Part shown: positions 1 through 8,354 of the stretch, piece by piece
How the letters are laid out: each line of letters opens with the position of its first letter
Position numbering within the stretch: position 1 is the stretch's first letter
Assembly (NCBI GenBank): GCA_018824145.1
Contig: JAHJHC010000033.1
Coordinates: 1-44,768, forward strand
Source: Candidatus Omnitrophota bacterium
GTDB lineage: Bacteria; Omnitrophota; Gorgyraeia; Gorgyraeales; Gorgyraeaceae
Direction: 5' to 3'
DNA: 44,768 nt
Program-made: the position numbers and the translations under genes
Notes under the pieces: generated by a model
What the model saw: only the letters and a program-made list of their open reading frames with translations
Databases searched by the model: none
What the model was told of the DNA's origin: nothing

Positions 1-1
1 G

Positions 2-886
2 ATTTCGCGCATGACGAAAGAATATATTTTAGATATCTTTGAAGAACAGGCTGATAGCGGAGTGGATTTCTTTACTGTCCATTGCGGAGTGACACAGGAA
101 ACGCTTACCCGTCTAAAAAGACAAAAGAGACTCATGAATATGGTCTCCAGGGGCGGCGCAATACTTACGGAATGGATGCTAGCAAATAAACGAGAGAATC
201 CTTTATATGAATATTTTGACGATATTATCAGGATAGCGAAAAAATATGACGTGACTTTAAGTCTCGGGGACGGTATGAGACCGGGGACGTTGATAGATGC
301 AACTGACAGGCCCCAGTTACAGGAGCTTATTATACTGGGAGAGCTGGCAGATAGGGCAAGAAAGCAAAATGTCCAGATAATAATAGAAGGCCCGGGTCAT
401 ATACCGATCGACCAGATAGAATCGAATGTGCTTATAGAGAAAAAGATGTGTAATAATGCGCCTTTTTATGTATTAGGCCCTCTTGTAACAGATGTTGCGC
501 CCGGATATGACCACATTGTAGGTGCGATAGGCGGTGCCCTGGCAGCCTCCTACGGCGCGGATTTTCTGTGCTATGTCACACCTTCGGAACACCTGGGATT
601 ACCTGACGAGAAAGACGTGAAAAATGGGGTGATAGCTTCGAGGATCGCTGCCCATGCAGCTGATATAGCTAAAGGGGTACCCGGTGCTTTAAACTGGGAT
701 AGAGCGATGTCCAAATGCCGTTTAAACAGGGACTGGAAGGGACAGATAGAAAAATCAATGGATCCCGCGAAACCCATTAATTATAGAAAGAGGTCTTTAT
801 CCAAGACCAAAGATGTCTGCACTATGTGCAGCAACTTTTGTTCGATGAAAATCACGGAAAGGAGTTTAAAAAATAAAAATGAGTAA
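2..886 (+). CDS. thiC: Phosphomethylpyrimidine synthase ThiC, 3' part (5' end outside window)
   Basis: ThiC converts aminoimidazole ribotide to the HMP-phosphate pyrimidine of thiamine, using SAM and a [4Fe-4S] cluster. The frame is open from the left edge, so the Met at base 11 is not claimed as the start; about 294 residues are visible. Family signatures are SLGDGMRPG, EGPGHIPIDQI, PLVTDVAPGYDHI and YVTPSEHLGLP. The C-terminal cysteines (Cys270, Cys273, Cys277 counting from base 11) are spaced CX2CX3C, one residue tighter than the CX2CX4C usually quoted for ThiC. The stop overlaps the start of the PfkB kinase by 8 bases. A ThiC paralogue such as BzaF (hydroxybenzimidazole synthase) cannot be excluded from this fragment, but ThiC is the simpler reading. 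Confidence 0.95.
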   Translation: MSRMTKEYILDIFEEQADSGVDFFTVHCGVTQETLTRLKRQKRLMNMVSRGGAILTEWMLANKRENPLYEYFDDIIRIAKKYDVTLSLGDGMRPGTLIDATDRPQLQELIILGELADRARKQNVQIIIEGPGHIPIDQIESNVLIEKKMCNNAPFYVLGPLVTDVAPGYDHIVGAIGGALAASYGADFLCYVTPSEHLGLPDEKDVKNGVIASRIAAHAADIAKGVPGALNWDRAMSKCRLNRDWKGQIEKSMDPAKPINYRKRSLSKTKDVCTMCSNFCSMKITERSLKNKNE

Positions 887-1784
887 GATGCTTGTGATAG
901 GTTCGGTTGCATTAGATACCGTCATTACTCCTGTAGGAACCTCAGAAGATATACTCGGGGGTTCAGCTACTTATTTTTCTATAAGCGCAAGTTTTTTTAC
1001 ACCGCTCAACCTTGTAGCCACGGTCGGGATGGACTTTCCTGATTGTCACAGGTCTCTTATAAAAGGATTTGGCGTAAACATCAAAGGCCTTGAGACAAAA
1101 AAAGGAAAGACCTTTCGCTGGACAGGGTCGTATAAGGAAGATATGAACTGCGCAAAGACATTAGATACCCAGTTGAATGTATTCGCTGATTTCAGGCCTC
1201 TGATCCCGAAAGAATGCAAGAATAGCAAATATATTTTCCTTGCCAATATAGATCCTGACCTGCAGTTGCATATACTAAAATGCTTCGGAGACAACAAATT
1301 TGTAGGTTGTGATTCCATGAATTACTGGATACAAAATAAACCCTGCGCATTAAAGAAATTGGTAAAGAAGGGCACGTTTGTGTTTTTAAATGACGCTGAG
1401 GCAAAACTCTTCTCCGGAGAATCTAATATTATAAAAGCCGGACGGTATCTCCTTTCGCTGGGGCCCAGATTTGCAATAATAAAAAGGGGCGAATATGGCG
1501 CTATCCTGTTCGCTAAGGACAAGGTCTTATGTTTGACTACAGCTTACCCGTTAGAAAATGTCTGTGACCCTACCGGCGCAGGCGATACATTTGCAGGCGG
1601 ATTCATGGGATATCTGGCAAAGATGAATAGAGTAAACGATCAGGTCGTGCAAAAGGCCTTATTATACGGTTCTGTAATGGCATCATTCGCTGTCGAAGAT
1701 TTCGGTGTAAATAGATTCCTGAAGCTGAAAAAACAGGATATAGAAAAGAGATATAATAGATTTAAGAAGCTGACTGTAGTTTGA
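879..1784 (+). CDS. PfkB/ribokinase-family carbohydrate kinase
   Basis: This 301-residue protein carries the PfkB C-terminal signature DPTGAGDTFAGG (residues about 229-240), with Asp236 as the expected catalytic base and GAGD as the anion hole. The N-terminal Gly-rich substrate-side segment is ILGGSATYFSISAS. Length is normal for the ribokinase family. It overlaps thiC by 8 bases and is probably co-transcribed with it. A role in pyrimidine or thiamine salvage is therefore possible, but PfkB proteins phosphorylate many sugars and nucleosides and the substrate cannot be read from sequence. AGGAG at 860-864 is rather far from the 879 ATG; the ATG at 888 is an alternative start. Confidence 0.88.
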   Translation: MSKMLVIGSVALDTVITPVGTSEDILGGSATYFSISASFFTPLNLVATVGMDFPDCHRSLIKGFGVNIKGLETKKGKTFRWTGSYKEDMNCAKTLDTQLNVFADFRPLIPKECKNSKYIFLANIDPDLQLHILKCFGDNKFVGCDSMNYWIQNKPCALKKLVKKGTFVFLNDAEAKLFSGESNIIKAGRYLLSLGPRFAIIKRGEYGAILFAKDKVLCLTTAYPLENVCDPTGAGDTFAGGFMGYLAKMNRVNDQVVQKALLYGSVMASFAVEDFGVNRFLKLKKQDIEKRYNRFKKLTVV

Positions 1785-1804
1785 AGTTTGAGGGAGGTCC
1801 TTCG

Positions 1805-1817
1805 CCGCCCGAGGCGG
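1805..1817. repeat. Short palindromic GC-rich repeat, CCGCCTGAGGCGG type
   Basis: The sequence CCGCCCGAGGCGG is a near-perfect palindrome. Related copies lie at 14828-14842 and 16631-16647. It lies between the PfkB kinase and the tRNA gene and has no T-run, so it is not a typical terminator on its own. Confidence 0.6.
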
Positions 1818-1863
1818 ATCAGGATCAAATTTGCTTCGCAGGAATATTCAGCGTATGTAGAAC

Positions 1864-1937
1864 GCGGGTGTAGTTCAGTGGTAGAACACGAGCTTCCCAA
1901 GCTCGCAGCGTGGGTTCGATTCCCATCACCCGCTCCA
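1864..1937 (+). tRNA. tRNA-Gly, anticodon CCC
   Basis: A full cloverleaf can be drawn. The acceptor GCGGGTG (1864-1870) pairs with CACCCGC (1927-1933), the D stem is GTTC/GAAC, and the anticodon stem CGAGC/GCTCG holds the loop TTCCCAA, giving anticodon CCC. The T arm is GTGGG-TTCGATT-CCCAT. The discriminator base is T1934 and the 3' CCA (1935-1937) is encoded. The following bases contain an inverted copy of the T arm (see 1912-1969). Confidence 0.97.
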
Positions 1938-1969
1938 GTGCTTGCTTAGATCAGATGGGAATCGGACCC
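1912..1969. repeat. Inverted copy of the tRNA T arm, 16-base arms
   Basis: Bases 1912-1927, the T-arm region of tRNA-Gly, are complementary to 1954-1969 over 16 positions, with only one G-T pair at T1916/G1965. The spacer is 26 bases and includes the encoded CCA. In an unprocessed precursor this pairing would compete with T-arm folding. It may be a remnant of an inverted tRNA fragment, a scar of integration, or a downstream hairpin. A weak A/G-rich tract follows rather than a T-run. Confidence 0.7.
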
Positions 1970-1992
1970 AAAAAAGGGGTTATAGGGGAAAA

Positions 1993-2292
1993 ATGAAACT
2001 TATCAAGAGATTTATGAGAAATTTATTTTTATCCGATCCTGCAGCAGTCTTCTACGCAGCCGTCAAATGCTCTGACTGCGGTGAAGAAATAAATGTGAGG
2101 ATCGAGAGCTCAACTGATTTTCAGATAGCGTATAATGCGCATAACGCAGCTCATTGCTACACGATAAAAAAAGAAATTATAGGAAAGACCTGTTTTAACC
2201 TTATGGAATTGACTCTTGCATTGACAAAAAATGCAAAGGTCTTGTTTGTCGATACCAAGGCCTGTGAGTTTCTTAAATTCGATAAAGAGTAG
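1993..2292 (+). CDS. Small conserved-looking protein with one CxxC (unknown)
   Basis: I do not recognise this 99-residue protein. The start chosen is ATG 1993, preceded by AGGGGAAAA. The upstream in-frame ATG at 1942 would translate the tRNA-derived inverted repeat and is unlikely. The N-terminus MKLIKRFMRNLFL is basic and hydrophobic. A CSDCGEE segment suggests half a zinc-binding knuckle, and a later Cys-rich stretch (HCYTIKKEIIGKTCF) may supply further ligands. It ends 5 bases before the ATPase gene at 2298, so the two are probably co-transcribed and possibly functionally linked. Confidence 0.6.
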   Translation: MKLIKRFMRNLFLSDPAAVFYAAVKCSDCGEEINVRIESSTDFQIAYNAHNAAHCYTIKKEIIGKTCFNLMELTLALTKNAKVLFVDTKACEFLKFDKE

Positions 2293-2297
2293 GGACC

Positions 2298-3920
2298 GTG
2301 TTTTACAATAGGCCAGATTTACTTAATATTATAGTGAATCGCATCAATTCCTTTTCCGAGGGATACCGGCAGAACATAGCTGTTATAGGCGAACCTTGTT
2401 CGGGCAAGACCACCCTTATAAAAGAGATCCTGTCTTCGGATAAATTAAAAAAGGAATCTATAATACCTATATATCTCGAGATAAAGATAGAGCCGTTCGA
2501 ATTCTGTGCCAAGAGATTTATAAAATCAGCCATTTTCCAGCTCCTGCAATCAGATCCTCTTTTGACAGCTCCGCATGATACAGTGCTTTTGATAGAAGAC
2601 TTGAAAAGGACTTACCCCAAGACCGGTCAGACTTGCATAAGGGTCCTGCAGGATATAGAAAAGAACAAATTCGATGAGGCTTATTCGTTTATGTTGGATA
2701 TTCCCGCGGCGATATTCGAGGAATCCAAGAAAAGATGTGTCCTTATCCTGGACGAGTTCCATAATCTGGATAATTTTATGTTAAAGCATTCTTTTGCGAC
2801 ACTTGCTAAAAAGATAATGATCCAGAAAGATAGCATGTATCTTTTATTGAGCTCCAGAAATACGATGTCTCACCGCATCCTTAATGAAAAACTATCCATG
2901 CTTTTTGGTAATTTCGAAAAGATATACATCCCTCCTTTTGATGTGGTCTCATCCAGGGCCTTTATCCAGGGCAACATATGCGGTACGAGTTTTCCTCATG
3001 TCTACCTTGACTTTATATCATCCTTCACTGGTAGCAGGCCTTTTTATATGCAGCAGATATGTGATGAGATCGAGAGGGTCGTTTTTTCAAAAAAGGCCGA
3101 GCCTAATGATTATGCCGGTCTTATAGAATCCGCATTCACAAGGGCGATCTTTAAGAAATCAGGTGTGATAAATCAATACTTCTCAGGGTTCCTTCTTAAA
3201 ATATCCGAAGGCAAATTGCTGTCGAAATCCGTATCGGCTCTCCTTGCGCTTTCTTCCGAAAACAAGAAACAACATGATATTGCCAGATCAGCCAATTTAC
3301 AAGTGCGGGATGTATCCAAGATATTGAATAAGCTTATTGAAATGGATGTCGTTATACGTAACGGCTCGTTGTACAGGTTCAGGGATAAGTTATTCTCTTT
3401 TTGGCTCAGGGCCTGTTACATGAAAAGGATCATGTCTTTTAGTATAGACCAGTGTATGGAGGAGGGTTCTTTTAAAAAAGAAGTGTTGAATATGCTCAAT
3501 ACATTCATGCAGGAATTCGAAAAGGAACTTTACTCCAGGATCATCGACCTTTTCAGGTTGTTTAAAAATGACGTGATACAACTAAACGGGAAAAAACATA
3601 AGTTTTGCACGTTTGACAATATCCAAAAATTAGAAGAAGACGGGGCCTGTAATAGTATAAATATATTGGCTACGAGTGGTAAGCTTAGGTGGTTGTGGAC
3701 TATCAAGAAAGAGTATGTGACTGAAAATGACGTTACCCAGATAATAGGAGTCGGCAGAAAAGGCCCGCGTAACAATAATATCAACAGGAACATCCTTGTT
3801 TCCCTGGCAGGCATAGATGAAAATGCGTATCTTATGGCAAAAGAGGCAAGGTTTTGGGTCTGGGAGCTGGAGAACCTCAATACGTTGATGGAATTATACG
3901 GTAAACCGCATATCGTTTAG
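2298..3920 (+). CDS. AAA/STAND-type ATPase (PF01637-like) with winged-helix and C-terminal DUF234-like region
   Basis: This 540-residue P-loop ATPase starts at GTG 2298. Walker A is GEPCSGKTT (about residues 32-40) and Walker B is CVLILDEFHNLD (about 149-160). The middle segment after a helical sensor region looks like a winged helix (ARSANLQVRDVSKILNKLIEMDVV), followed by YRFRDKLFSFWLR, the motif typical of the archaeal-type ATPase/DUF234 proteins. Such proteins are ATPases of poorly known function found widely in archaea and anaerobic bacteria. It follows the 99-residue protein with a 5-base gap and precedes the phosphoesterase by 8 bases. Function beyond ATP binding is not inferable. Confidence 0.8.
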   Translation: MFYNRPDLLNIIVNRINSFSEGYRQNIAVIGEPCSGKTTLIKEILSSDKLKKESIIPIYLEIKIEPFEFCAKRFIKSAIFQLLQSDPLLTAPHDTVLLIEDLKRTYPKTGQTCIRVLQDIEKNKFDEAYSFMLDIPAAIFEESKKRCVLILDEFHNLDNFMLKHSFATLAKKIMIQKDSMYLLLSSRNTMSHRILNEKLSMLFGNFEKIYIPPFDVVSSRAFIQGNICGTSFPHVYLDFISSFTGSRPFYMQQICDEIERVVFSKKAEPNDYAGLIESAFTRAIFKKSGVINQYFSGFLLKISEGKLLSKSVSALLALSSENKKQHDIARSANLQVRDVSKILNKLIEMDVVIRNGSLYRFRDKLFSFWLRACYMKRIMSFSIDQCMEEGSFKKEVLNMLNTFMQEFEKELYSRIIDLFRLFKNDVIQLNGKKHKFCTFDNIQKLEEDGACNSINILATSGKLRWLWTIKKEYVTENDVTQIIGVGRKGPRNNNINRNILVSLAGIDENAYLMAKEARFWVWELENLNTLMELYGKPHIV

Positions 3921-3928
3921 AGGCAGAG

Positions 3929-4423
3929 ATGAAGATAGGCGTTGTATCTGATACGCATGTACCTGAGAAGAGTTGTGAATTACCGGCTGAACTTTTGGAT
4001 GTGCTCAAAGGTTGCAATCTGATAGTCCATGCGGGTGACCTGGTAGACATATGCGTCCTTGAAGACCTGCAAAAGATCTCGAAAGTAGAGGCCGTATACG
4101 GTAACATGGATTCTCAAAAAGTGAGGGCAGTGTTGCCGGATAAGAAAACATTAAAGGTAGACGGCAAAAAATTATGCCTTATGCACGGGTCTGGGAAACC
4201 TGATAACCTGATAGGGCTCTTAAAAGAGGAGTTTTTTTCGCAGAAACCAGACATCATAGTATTCGGACATTCTCATATGCCTATGAATGAGTATATAGAA
4301 GGTATATTGTTCTTTAACCCCGGGAGCGCAACAGACACTGTTTTTTCACCATATAGATCTTATGGTATCATAGAGATCGTTAAAGAGAAGATAGACGCAA
4401 AGATACATAAACTATCGAAGTAG
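3929..4423 (+). CDS. YfcE/MJ0936-type metallophosphoesterase
   Basis: This 164-residue protein has the calcineurin-like metallophosphoesterase metal-site motifs in order: SDTH near the N-terminus, HAGD, GNMD (the usual GNxD/H), LMHG and FGHSHMP. Length and motif spacing fit the YfcE/MJ0936 phosphodiesterase subgroup, which cleaves small phosphodiester model substrates with Mn2+ or Ni2+; physiological substrates are mostly unknown. It lies 8 bases after the ATPase gene, with AGAGGCAGAG just upstream as a ribosome binding site. A cytosolic location is expected, as no signal peptide is seen. Confidence 0.92.
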   Translation: MKIGVVSDTHVPEKSCELPAELLDVLKGCNLIVHAGDLVDICVLEDLQKISKVEAVYGNMDSQKVRAVLPDKKTLKVDGKKLCLMHGSGKPDNLIGLLKEEFFSQKPDIIVFGHSHMPMNEYIEGILFFNPGSATDTVFSPYRSYGIIEIVKEKIDAKIHKLSK

Positions 4424-4454
4424 TTGCCCGATTTATTGGGCCTTAGAGGTGACC

Positions 4455-4913
4455 ATGGACAGGCTTTGGGCTCCCTGGAGAAGCGGATTTGTAAGGAAAA
4501 AGAAAAAAGGGAGATGCATATTTTGTTTGAAGAAGAAAGACGGTAAGGATAGGTTTATAATAAAAAAGACTAAATTCTCGGTTGCCCTATTGAACATATA
4601 CCCGTATAATAATGGACATATAATGGTCAGCCCGCTCAAGCATGTTAAGGACCTAAAGGCGCTTAAGGACAAAGAGCTTCTTGACCTTATGAAGTTGGTA
4701 CTAGAGATGCAGTCCTTGCTGGAGAAGAGATTAAGGGCTCAAGGATTCAATATCGGTATCAATGTCGGCAGTGTGGGCGGTGCAGGGTATAATGACCATG
4801 TACATATACATATAGTGCCCAGGTGGCCTGGCGATACTAATTTTATGCCGGTTATCAGCCGTACAAAGGTAATACCGCAGTCGTTAAAGGAATTATATAA
4901 GGTGCTTACTTAG
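4455..4913 (+). CDS. HIT-family nucleotide hydrolase/transferase
   Basis: The protein has the histidine triad HVHIHIVPRWPGD followed by TNF, the form seen in Ap4A phosphorylase-like/HIT proteins. An N-terminal CIFC zinc-type pair and MDRLWAPWR start are typical of this bacterial subgroup. I chose ATG 4455 (MDRLWAPW) over the in-frame GTG 4449 because homologues characteristically begin there and AGAGGTGA lies just upstream. The length of about 152 residues is normal. HIT proteins act on nucleotide phosphoesters or phosphoramidates; the exact substrate is unknown. It is followed 2 bases later by the dGTPase-like gene, so the two are co-transcribed. Confidence 0.92.
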   Translation: MDRLWAPWRSGFVRKKKKGRCIFCLKKKDGKDRFIIKKTKFSVALLNIYPYNNGHIMVSPLKHVKDLKALKDKELLDLMKLVLEMQSLLEKRLRAQGFNIGINVGSVGGAGYNDHVHIHIVPRWPGDTNFMPVISRTKVIPQSLKELYKVLT

Positions 4914-4915
4914 AT

Positions 4916-6070
4916 ATGCTTACTCGTGGAGATATAGAAGAACGGGAATATAAGTATCTTGCTCCTTACGCTATGCACTCTAAGGATACAAAGGGAAGGG
5001 TCTATCGTGAAAAAGAGCCGACATATAGATCCTGTTATCAAAGGGATAGAGATAGAGTCGTGCACTCTGCAGCTTTCCGTAAGCTTGAATATAAGACACA
5101 GGTATTTGTAAATCACGAAGGTGATTATTATAGGACAAGGCTTACTCATACGCTGGAAGTGAGTCAGATCGCAAGGTCGATTGCGAGAGAGATGAGGCTG
5201 AATGAAGATCTTGTGGAGGCTATAGCTCTTTCGCACGACATTGGCCATCCTCCGTTTGGCCACGCAGGAGAAGACGTGTTGGGAGTCTTGATGAAGGACA
5301 GGGGAGGATTCGACCATAATCTGCAAGGATTGAGGGTAGTGGATGAATTAGAAGAGAAGTACCCTGATTTTCCCGGCCTTAACCTAAGCTGGGAGGTAAG
5401 GGAAGGTATTAATAAGCACACCACTATGTTTGATAAGCCGGAGCGGCTTATAGAATTGGAGCCTAAATTATTCCCGCCCCTTGAAACACAGATCGTTGAT
5501 GTCGCTGATGAGATAGCTTACGATAACCATGATATAGATGACGGCCTGACATCAGGCCTCTTAAATGAGGACCAATTATCCGGATTAGAGCTATGGAAGA
5601 CCGCATTGTCGGATATAAAAAAGAAGACTATAAAGCTATCGGATAAGATGCGGAGATACCAGATAATCAGGATCCTCATAGACAAACAGATAAAAGATCT
5701 AGTGGAAAATTCCGAGAAAAATATCAAGGATGCCGGGATTAAAGATGTTGCCCAAGTCAGGGCGCATAAGAAAAAACTTATCTCGTTTTCTAAAAGTATG
5801 CAGACTAAAAGGACCAGGTTCCGTCATTCTTTAATCGAAAATCTATATAAGAATTTCAGGGTGGTCAGGATGTCTGACAAGGCCAAGAGATTTATCACAG
5901 AGCTTTTCGATGTGTATCTGGATAAGCCGGAGCAACTACCGCCTTCTTATCAGGAAAACATCTCTAAATATGGTCTTCATAGGGTGATCTGTGATTATAT
6001 AGCCGGGATGACCGATAGATACGCACTTAACGAATATAAAAAATTATTCGATCCTTATGAAAGAGTCTGA
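4916..6070 (+). CDS. dgt: dGTP triphosphohydrolase-like HD-domain protein
   Basis: This is a 384-residue HD phosphohydrolase of the dGTPase family, which releases triphosphate from dNTPs. The N-terminal segment RDRDRVVHSAAFRKLEYKTQVF is the family hallmark. Metal ligands are visible as His78 (LTHTLEVSQIA), His107-Asp108 (ALSHDIGHPPFGHAGE) and Asp203 (DEIAYDNHDIDDG). Length fits the shorter type-2 family. It begins 2 bases after the HIT gene and its 3' end overlaps the next gene by 14 bases. Specificity for dGTP over other dNTPs cannot be judged from sequence. Confidence 0.93.
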   Translation: MLTRGDIEEREYKYLAPYAMHSKDTKGRVYREKEPTYRSCYQRDRDRVVHSAAFRKLEYKTQVFVNHEGDYYRTRLTHTLEVSQIARSIAREMRLNEDLVEAIALSHDIGHPPFGHAGEDVLGVLMKDRGGFDHNLQGLRVVDELEEKYPDFPGLNLSWEVREGINKHTTMFDKPERLIELEPKLFPPLETQIVDVADEIAYDNHDIDDGLTSGLLNEDQLSGLELWKTALSDIKKKTIKLSDKMRRYQIIRILIDKQIKDLVENSEKNIKDAGIKDVAQVRAHKKKLISFSKSMQTKRTRFRHSLIENLYKNFRVVRMSDKAKRFITELFDVYLDKPEQLPPSYQENISKYGLHRVICDYIAGMTDRYALNEYKKLFDPYERV

Positions 6071-7505
6071 CAAAAAAGAATTTTTATTGAAATTCTATAA
6101 CTCAAAGCCGATATTATTATTGAGAAATATCCTGACGGAGATAATAGGCGCTAAGGCTAAATGGCTATATTTTGACTCTGAATGTAATCTCGTTAGTGGA
6201 AAGGCAAAGGTCGATACTGACATATCGAAGATTTTAACACGGTTAAGATCCAAGCCATCAAAAGAGATCCAGATCTTTACGTGCCTTTCCGGTAAGATGT
6301 GTCTTTCTATACCTGTTACACAAGGCGATAATCTTTACGGATATATACTGGTCTTTTATTTAAAATGCGAACCTGACAAAAATCATCTTAGTTTCACCCA
6401 AATATTGATAGATACTTCTCTGAAAGAATTCCAAAAGGAACAGGAACTCACAAAGCTGTATGATACCATAAGGCCCAGGGCCATAGCACTTTCTACGATC
6501 CATACGGTTCATAGGCTCTTGACTTCGACTCTCGACATGGATGAATTGATAGAGAGGATCGCCAGACTTACCTTGCAGGTAATGAGGGCTAAATATTGTT
6601 CGATTATGCTTCTGGATGATTCAAAAGATTACTTGCTGCCAAAGGCTGTTATCGATTTAAAGAATAATACTCGGGGTAAAAAAAGGCATAGGAAGATAAA
6701 AGTAGGCAGCTATACCGAAGGCAAAGTCGCTAAGACAGGCAAAACCATCCTACAGCAGAATTTAGTATGTATTCCTCTTATAGAAGAGGACATAATCGGC
6801 GTGCTGGTTGCAAGAGATAAAACTAACAAGACGTCTTTTAATAAATTCGATCTGGAGATACTGCTTACGCTTGCGGAGCAGGCTGTGATCGCTATTGGGA
6901 ATGCCAGGCTGTATGAAGAGCAAGATAAGCTGGCATATGGCAGCATCAAGTCACTAGCAGCGCTTCTGGATGCAAAGTCTCCGAATACATTTACTCATTC
7001 CGAACAGTTTGTGAAGGTCGTCCTTGCTATAGCCGAAGAAATGAGATTACCGAGGGAAGAGATCAGGAATTTGCGTTATGCAGCGCTCCTTCCTGATACG
7101 GGAAAATTCAGCATCCCTGACGAGATATTGAAAAAACAAGGCGGGCTCTCGAGAGAAGAATATAATATCATCAAAAAACAGCATCTTGAGAGTTTGAAGA
7201 TATTGGGCCCTTTGGAATTTTTAAAGCCAGCTGTCCCTATTATCATGTATCACCATGAGAGATATGACGGCACAGGGTATCCTGAGGGATTAAAGGGCCA
7301 GGATATACCTATCGGTGCTAGGATAATGGCAGTTGCTGATGCATTTGAGGCAATGGTCTCATCAAGACCATATAAGGACACTAAAAAGAGTATATCTCAG
7401 GCTATTAAAGAAATAGAACATAATAGCGGTGTACAGTTCGATCCTGGTGTAGTAAATGCCTTTATATCAGTGTCAAAAAAGCCGGAATTCCAAAAATTAT
7501 ATTGA
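6057..7505 (+). CDS. GAF-HD-GYP protein with altered HD motif
   Basis: A 482-residue signalling protein. Residues about 15-105 form an N-terminal sensory domain resembling PocR-type ligand domains, about 150-285 a GAF domain, and about 292-475 an HD-GYP domain of the c-di-GMP phosphodiesterase family. HHERYDGTGYPEGL (399-412) is intact, His314 and Asp428 are present, but the motif normally read as HDIGK is PDTGK, so the metal-binding His is Pro346. This predicts reduced or lost phosphodiesterase activity, with a possible binding or scaffold role. It overlaps dgt by 14 bases and is followed closely by the winged-helix gene. Confidence 0.9.
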   Translation: MKESDKKEFLLKFYNSKPILLLRNILTEIIGAKAKWLYFDSECNLVSGKAKVDTDISKILTRLRSKPSKEIQIFTCLSGKMCLSIPVTQGDNLYGYILVFYLKCEPDKNHLSFTQILIDTSLKEFQKEQELTKLYDTIRPRAIALSTIHTVHRLLTSTLDMDELIERIARLTLQVMRAKYCSIMLLDDSKDYLLPKAVIDLKNNTRGKKRHRKIKVGSYTEGKVAKTGKTILQQNLVCIPLIEEDIIGVLVARDKTNKTSFNKFDLEILLTLAEQAVIAIGNARLYEEQDKLAYGSIKSLAALLDAKSPNTFTHSEQFVKVVLAIAEEMRLPREEIRNLRYAALLPDTGKFSIPDEILKKQGGLSREEYNIIKKQHLESLKILGPLEFLKPAVPIIMYHHERYDGTGYPEGLKGQDIPIGARIMAVADAFEAMVSSRPYKDTKKSISQAIKEIEHNSGVQFDPGVVNAFISVSKKPEFQKLY

Positions 7506-7519
7506 GATAAGCGTATTTT

Positions 7520-7786
7520 ATGGCAAACATCAAACGTCTATTTAAGAATGAGGTGACAAAAAAGATACTGCTCTTTTTTAACGAAAACCCCCAGTCTATC
7601 GATACTGCAAAAGGGATATCTATTTGGGTGGGTTGCGATGCGGATACTACACAGAAATCCTTGGATAAATTGGTTAAAGAGGGGATACTTGTAAATCATA
7701 AAACAAGCTCTATAGATGCATACTCATATACAAATCAAAAAGATATCCTAAAAAAGATCGAGAGACACATAGAAAAGTTACAATAA
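7520..7786 (+). CDS. Small winged-helix protein
   Basis: An 88-residue protein whose whole length fits a winged-helix fold: a helical N-terminus (NEVTKKILLFFNENP), a recognition-type helix (DADTTQKSLDKLVKEGIL), then a short beta wing (VNHKTSSIDAYSYT) and a C-terminal helix. MarR/ArsR-like small regulators and similar domains in Omnitrophota look like this. It starts 14 bases after the HD-GYP gene and ends 12 bases before the SPOR gene, so it is within the same transcription unit. Target DNA or partner is unknown. Confidence 0.7.
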   Translation: MANIKRLFKNEVTKKILLFFNENPQSIDTAKGISIWVGCDADTTQKSLDKLVKEGILVNHKTSSIDAYSYTNQKDILKKIERHIEKLQ

Positions 7787-7798
7787 AGGATCAAGATA

Positions 7799-8344
7799 AT
7801 GAGCACAGGATTTCAGGACAATAAAGAAAGAGACCTGTTTGAGCAGGCCCAAATATCGGATAGAAAGATAAAAAGGAAGACCAGATTCCTTTTGACTCAT
7901 TTAAAAGATAGCGTAGCCGTCTCTTACGAGAATATAGTCTTTCTCGTGATAGCCTTTGTTATGTCTTGTATTGTGTCTTTTTCGCTGGGAGTCGAAAAAG
8001 GGAGGCAGGATATCGGGCATGTGGATCAGCAACGCGAGACCAAGTACAGTAAAGAGGTTTCACAGGTTAAACCGCGGAGATCCAAGGAAGATTTGAGGCC
8101 TGTCGAAGAAAAGGTATCCGGTAATACATATATAGTACAATTAGCTGCCTTTAAGAAAAAAGAGGCGGCACAGCAGGAACTTGAAAAATTGGAGAAAATG
8201 GGATCCAGGGCATATATAAGACAGTCGGGCAGTTATTATCAGCTTTATGTAGGCACCTTTGACAATAAAGAAAAGGCACAAATGATCTTGAAAGAATTAA
8301 AAAATACATATAAGGATTGCTATATTAAAGAAGTAGAGAGATAG
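7799..8344 (+). CDS. Membrane-anchored SPOR-domain protein
   Basis: This 181-residue protein has one transmembrane helix (about residues 45-65, NIVFLVIAFVMSCIVSFSLGV), a charged linker, and a C-terminal SPOR domain (about 111-180, YIVQLAAFKKKEAAQQEL ... YYQLYVGTFDNKEKA). SPOR domains bind denuded glycan strands in septal peptidoglycan. The cytoplasmic N-terminus and periplasmic SPOR topology match FtsN/DedD-like envelope proteins. It is 10 bases upstream of the small basic protein gene. Confidence 0.9.
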   Translation: MSTGFQDNKERDLFEQAQISDRKIKRKTRFLLTHLKDSVAVSYENIVFLVIAFVMSCIVSFSLGVEKGRQDIGHVDQQRETKYSKEVSQVKPRRSKEDLRPVEEKVSGNTYIVQLAAFKKKEAAQQELEKLEKMGSRAYIRQSGSYYQLYVGTFDNKEKAQMILKELKNTYKDCYIKEVER

Positions 8345-8354
8345 GAGGAGTAAA

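Noticed and set aside
1831-1859. TTGCTT-17-TATGTA as tRNA promoter
   Set aside because: The predicted start would fall at about 1866, inside the mature tRNA (1864), so it cannot produce the full 5' end.
1942-1992. Upstream extension of the 99-residue protein to ATG 1942
   Set aside because: It would translate the inverted tRNA-derived repeat; ATG 1993 has better upstream sequence and a plausible N-terminus.
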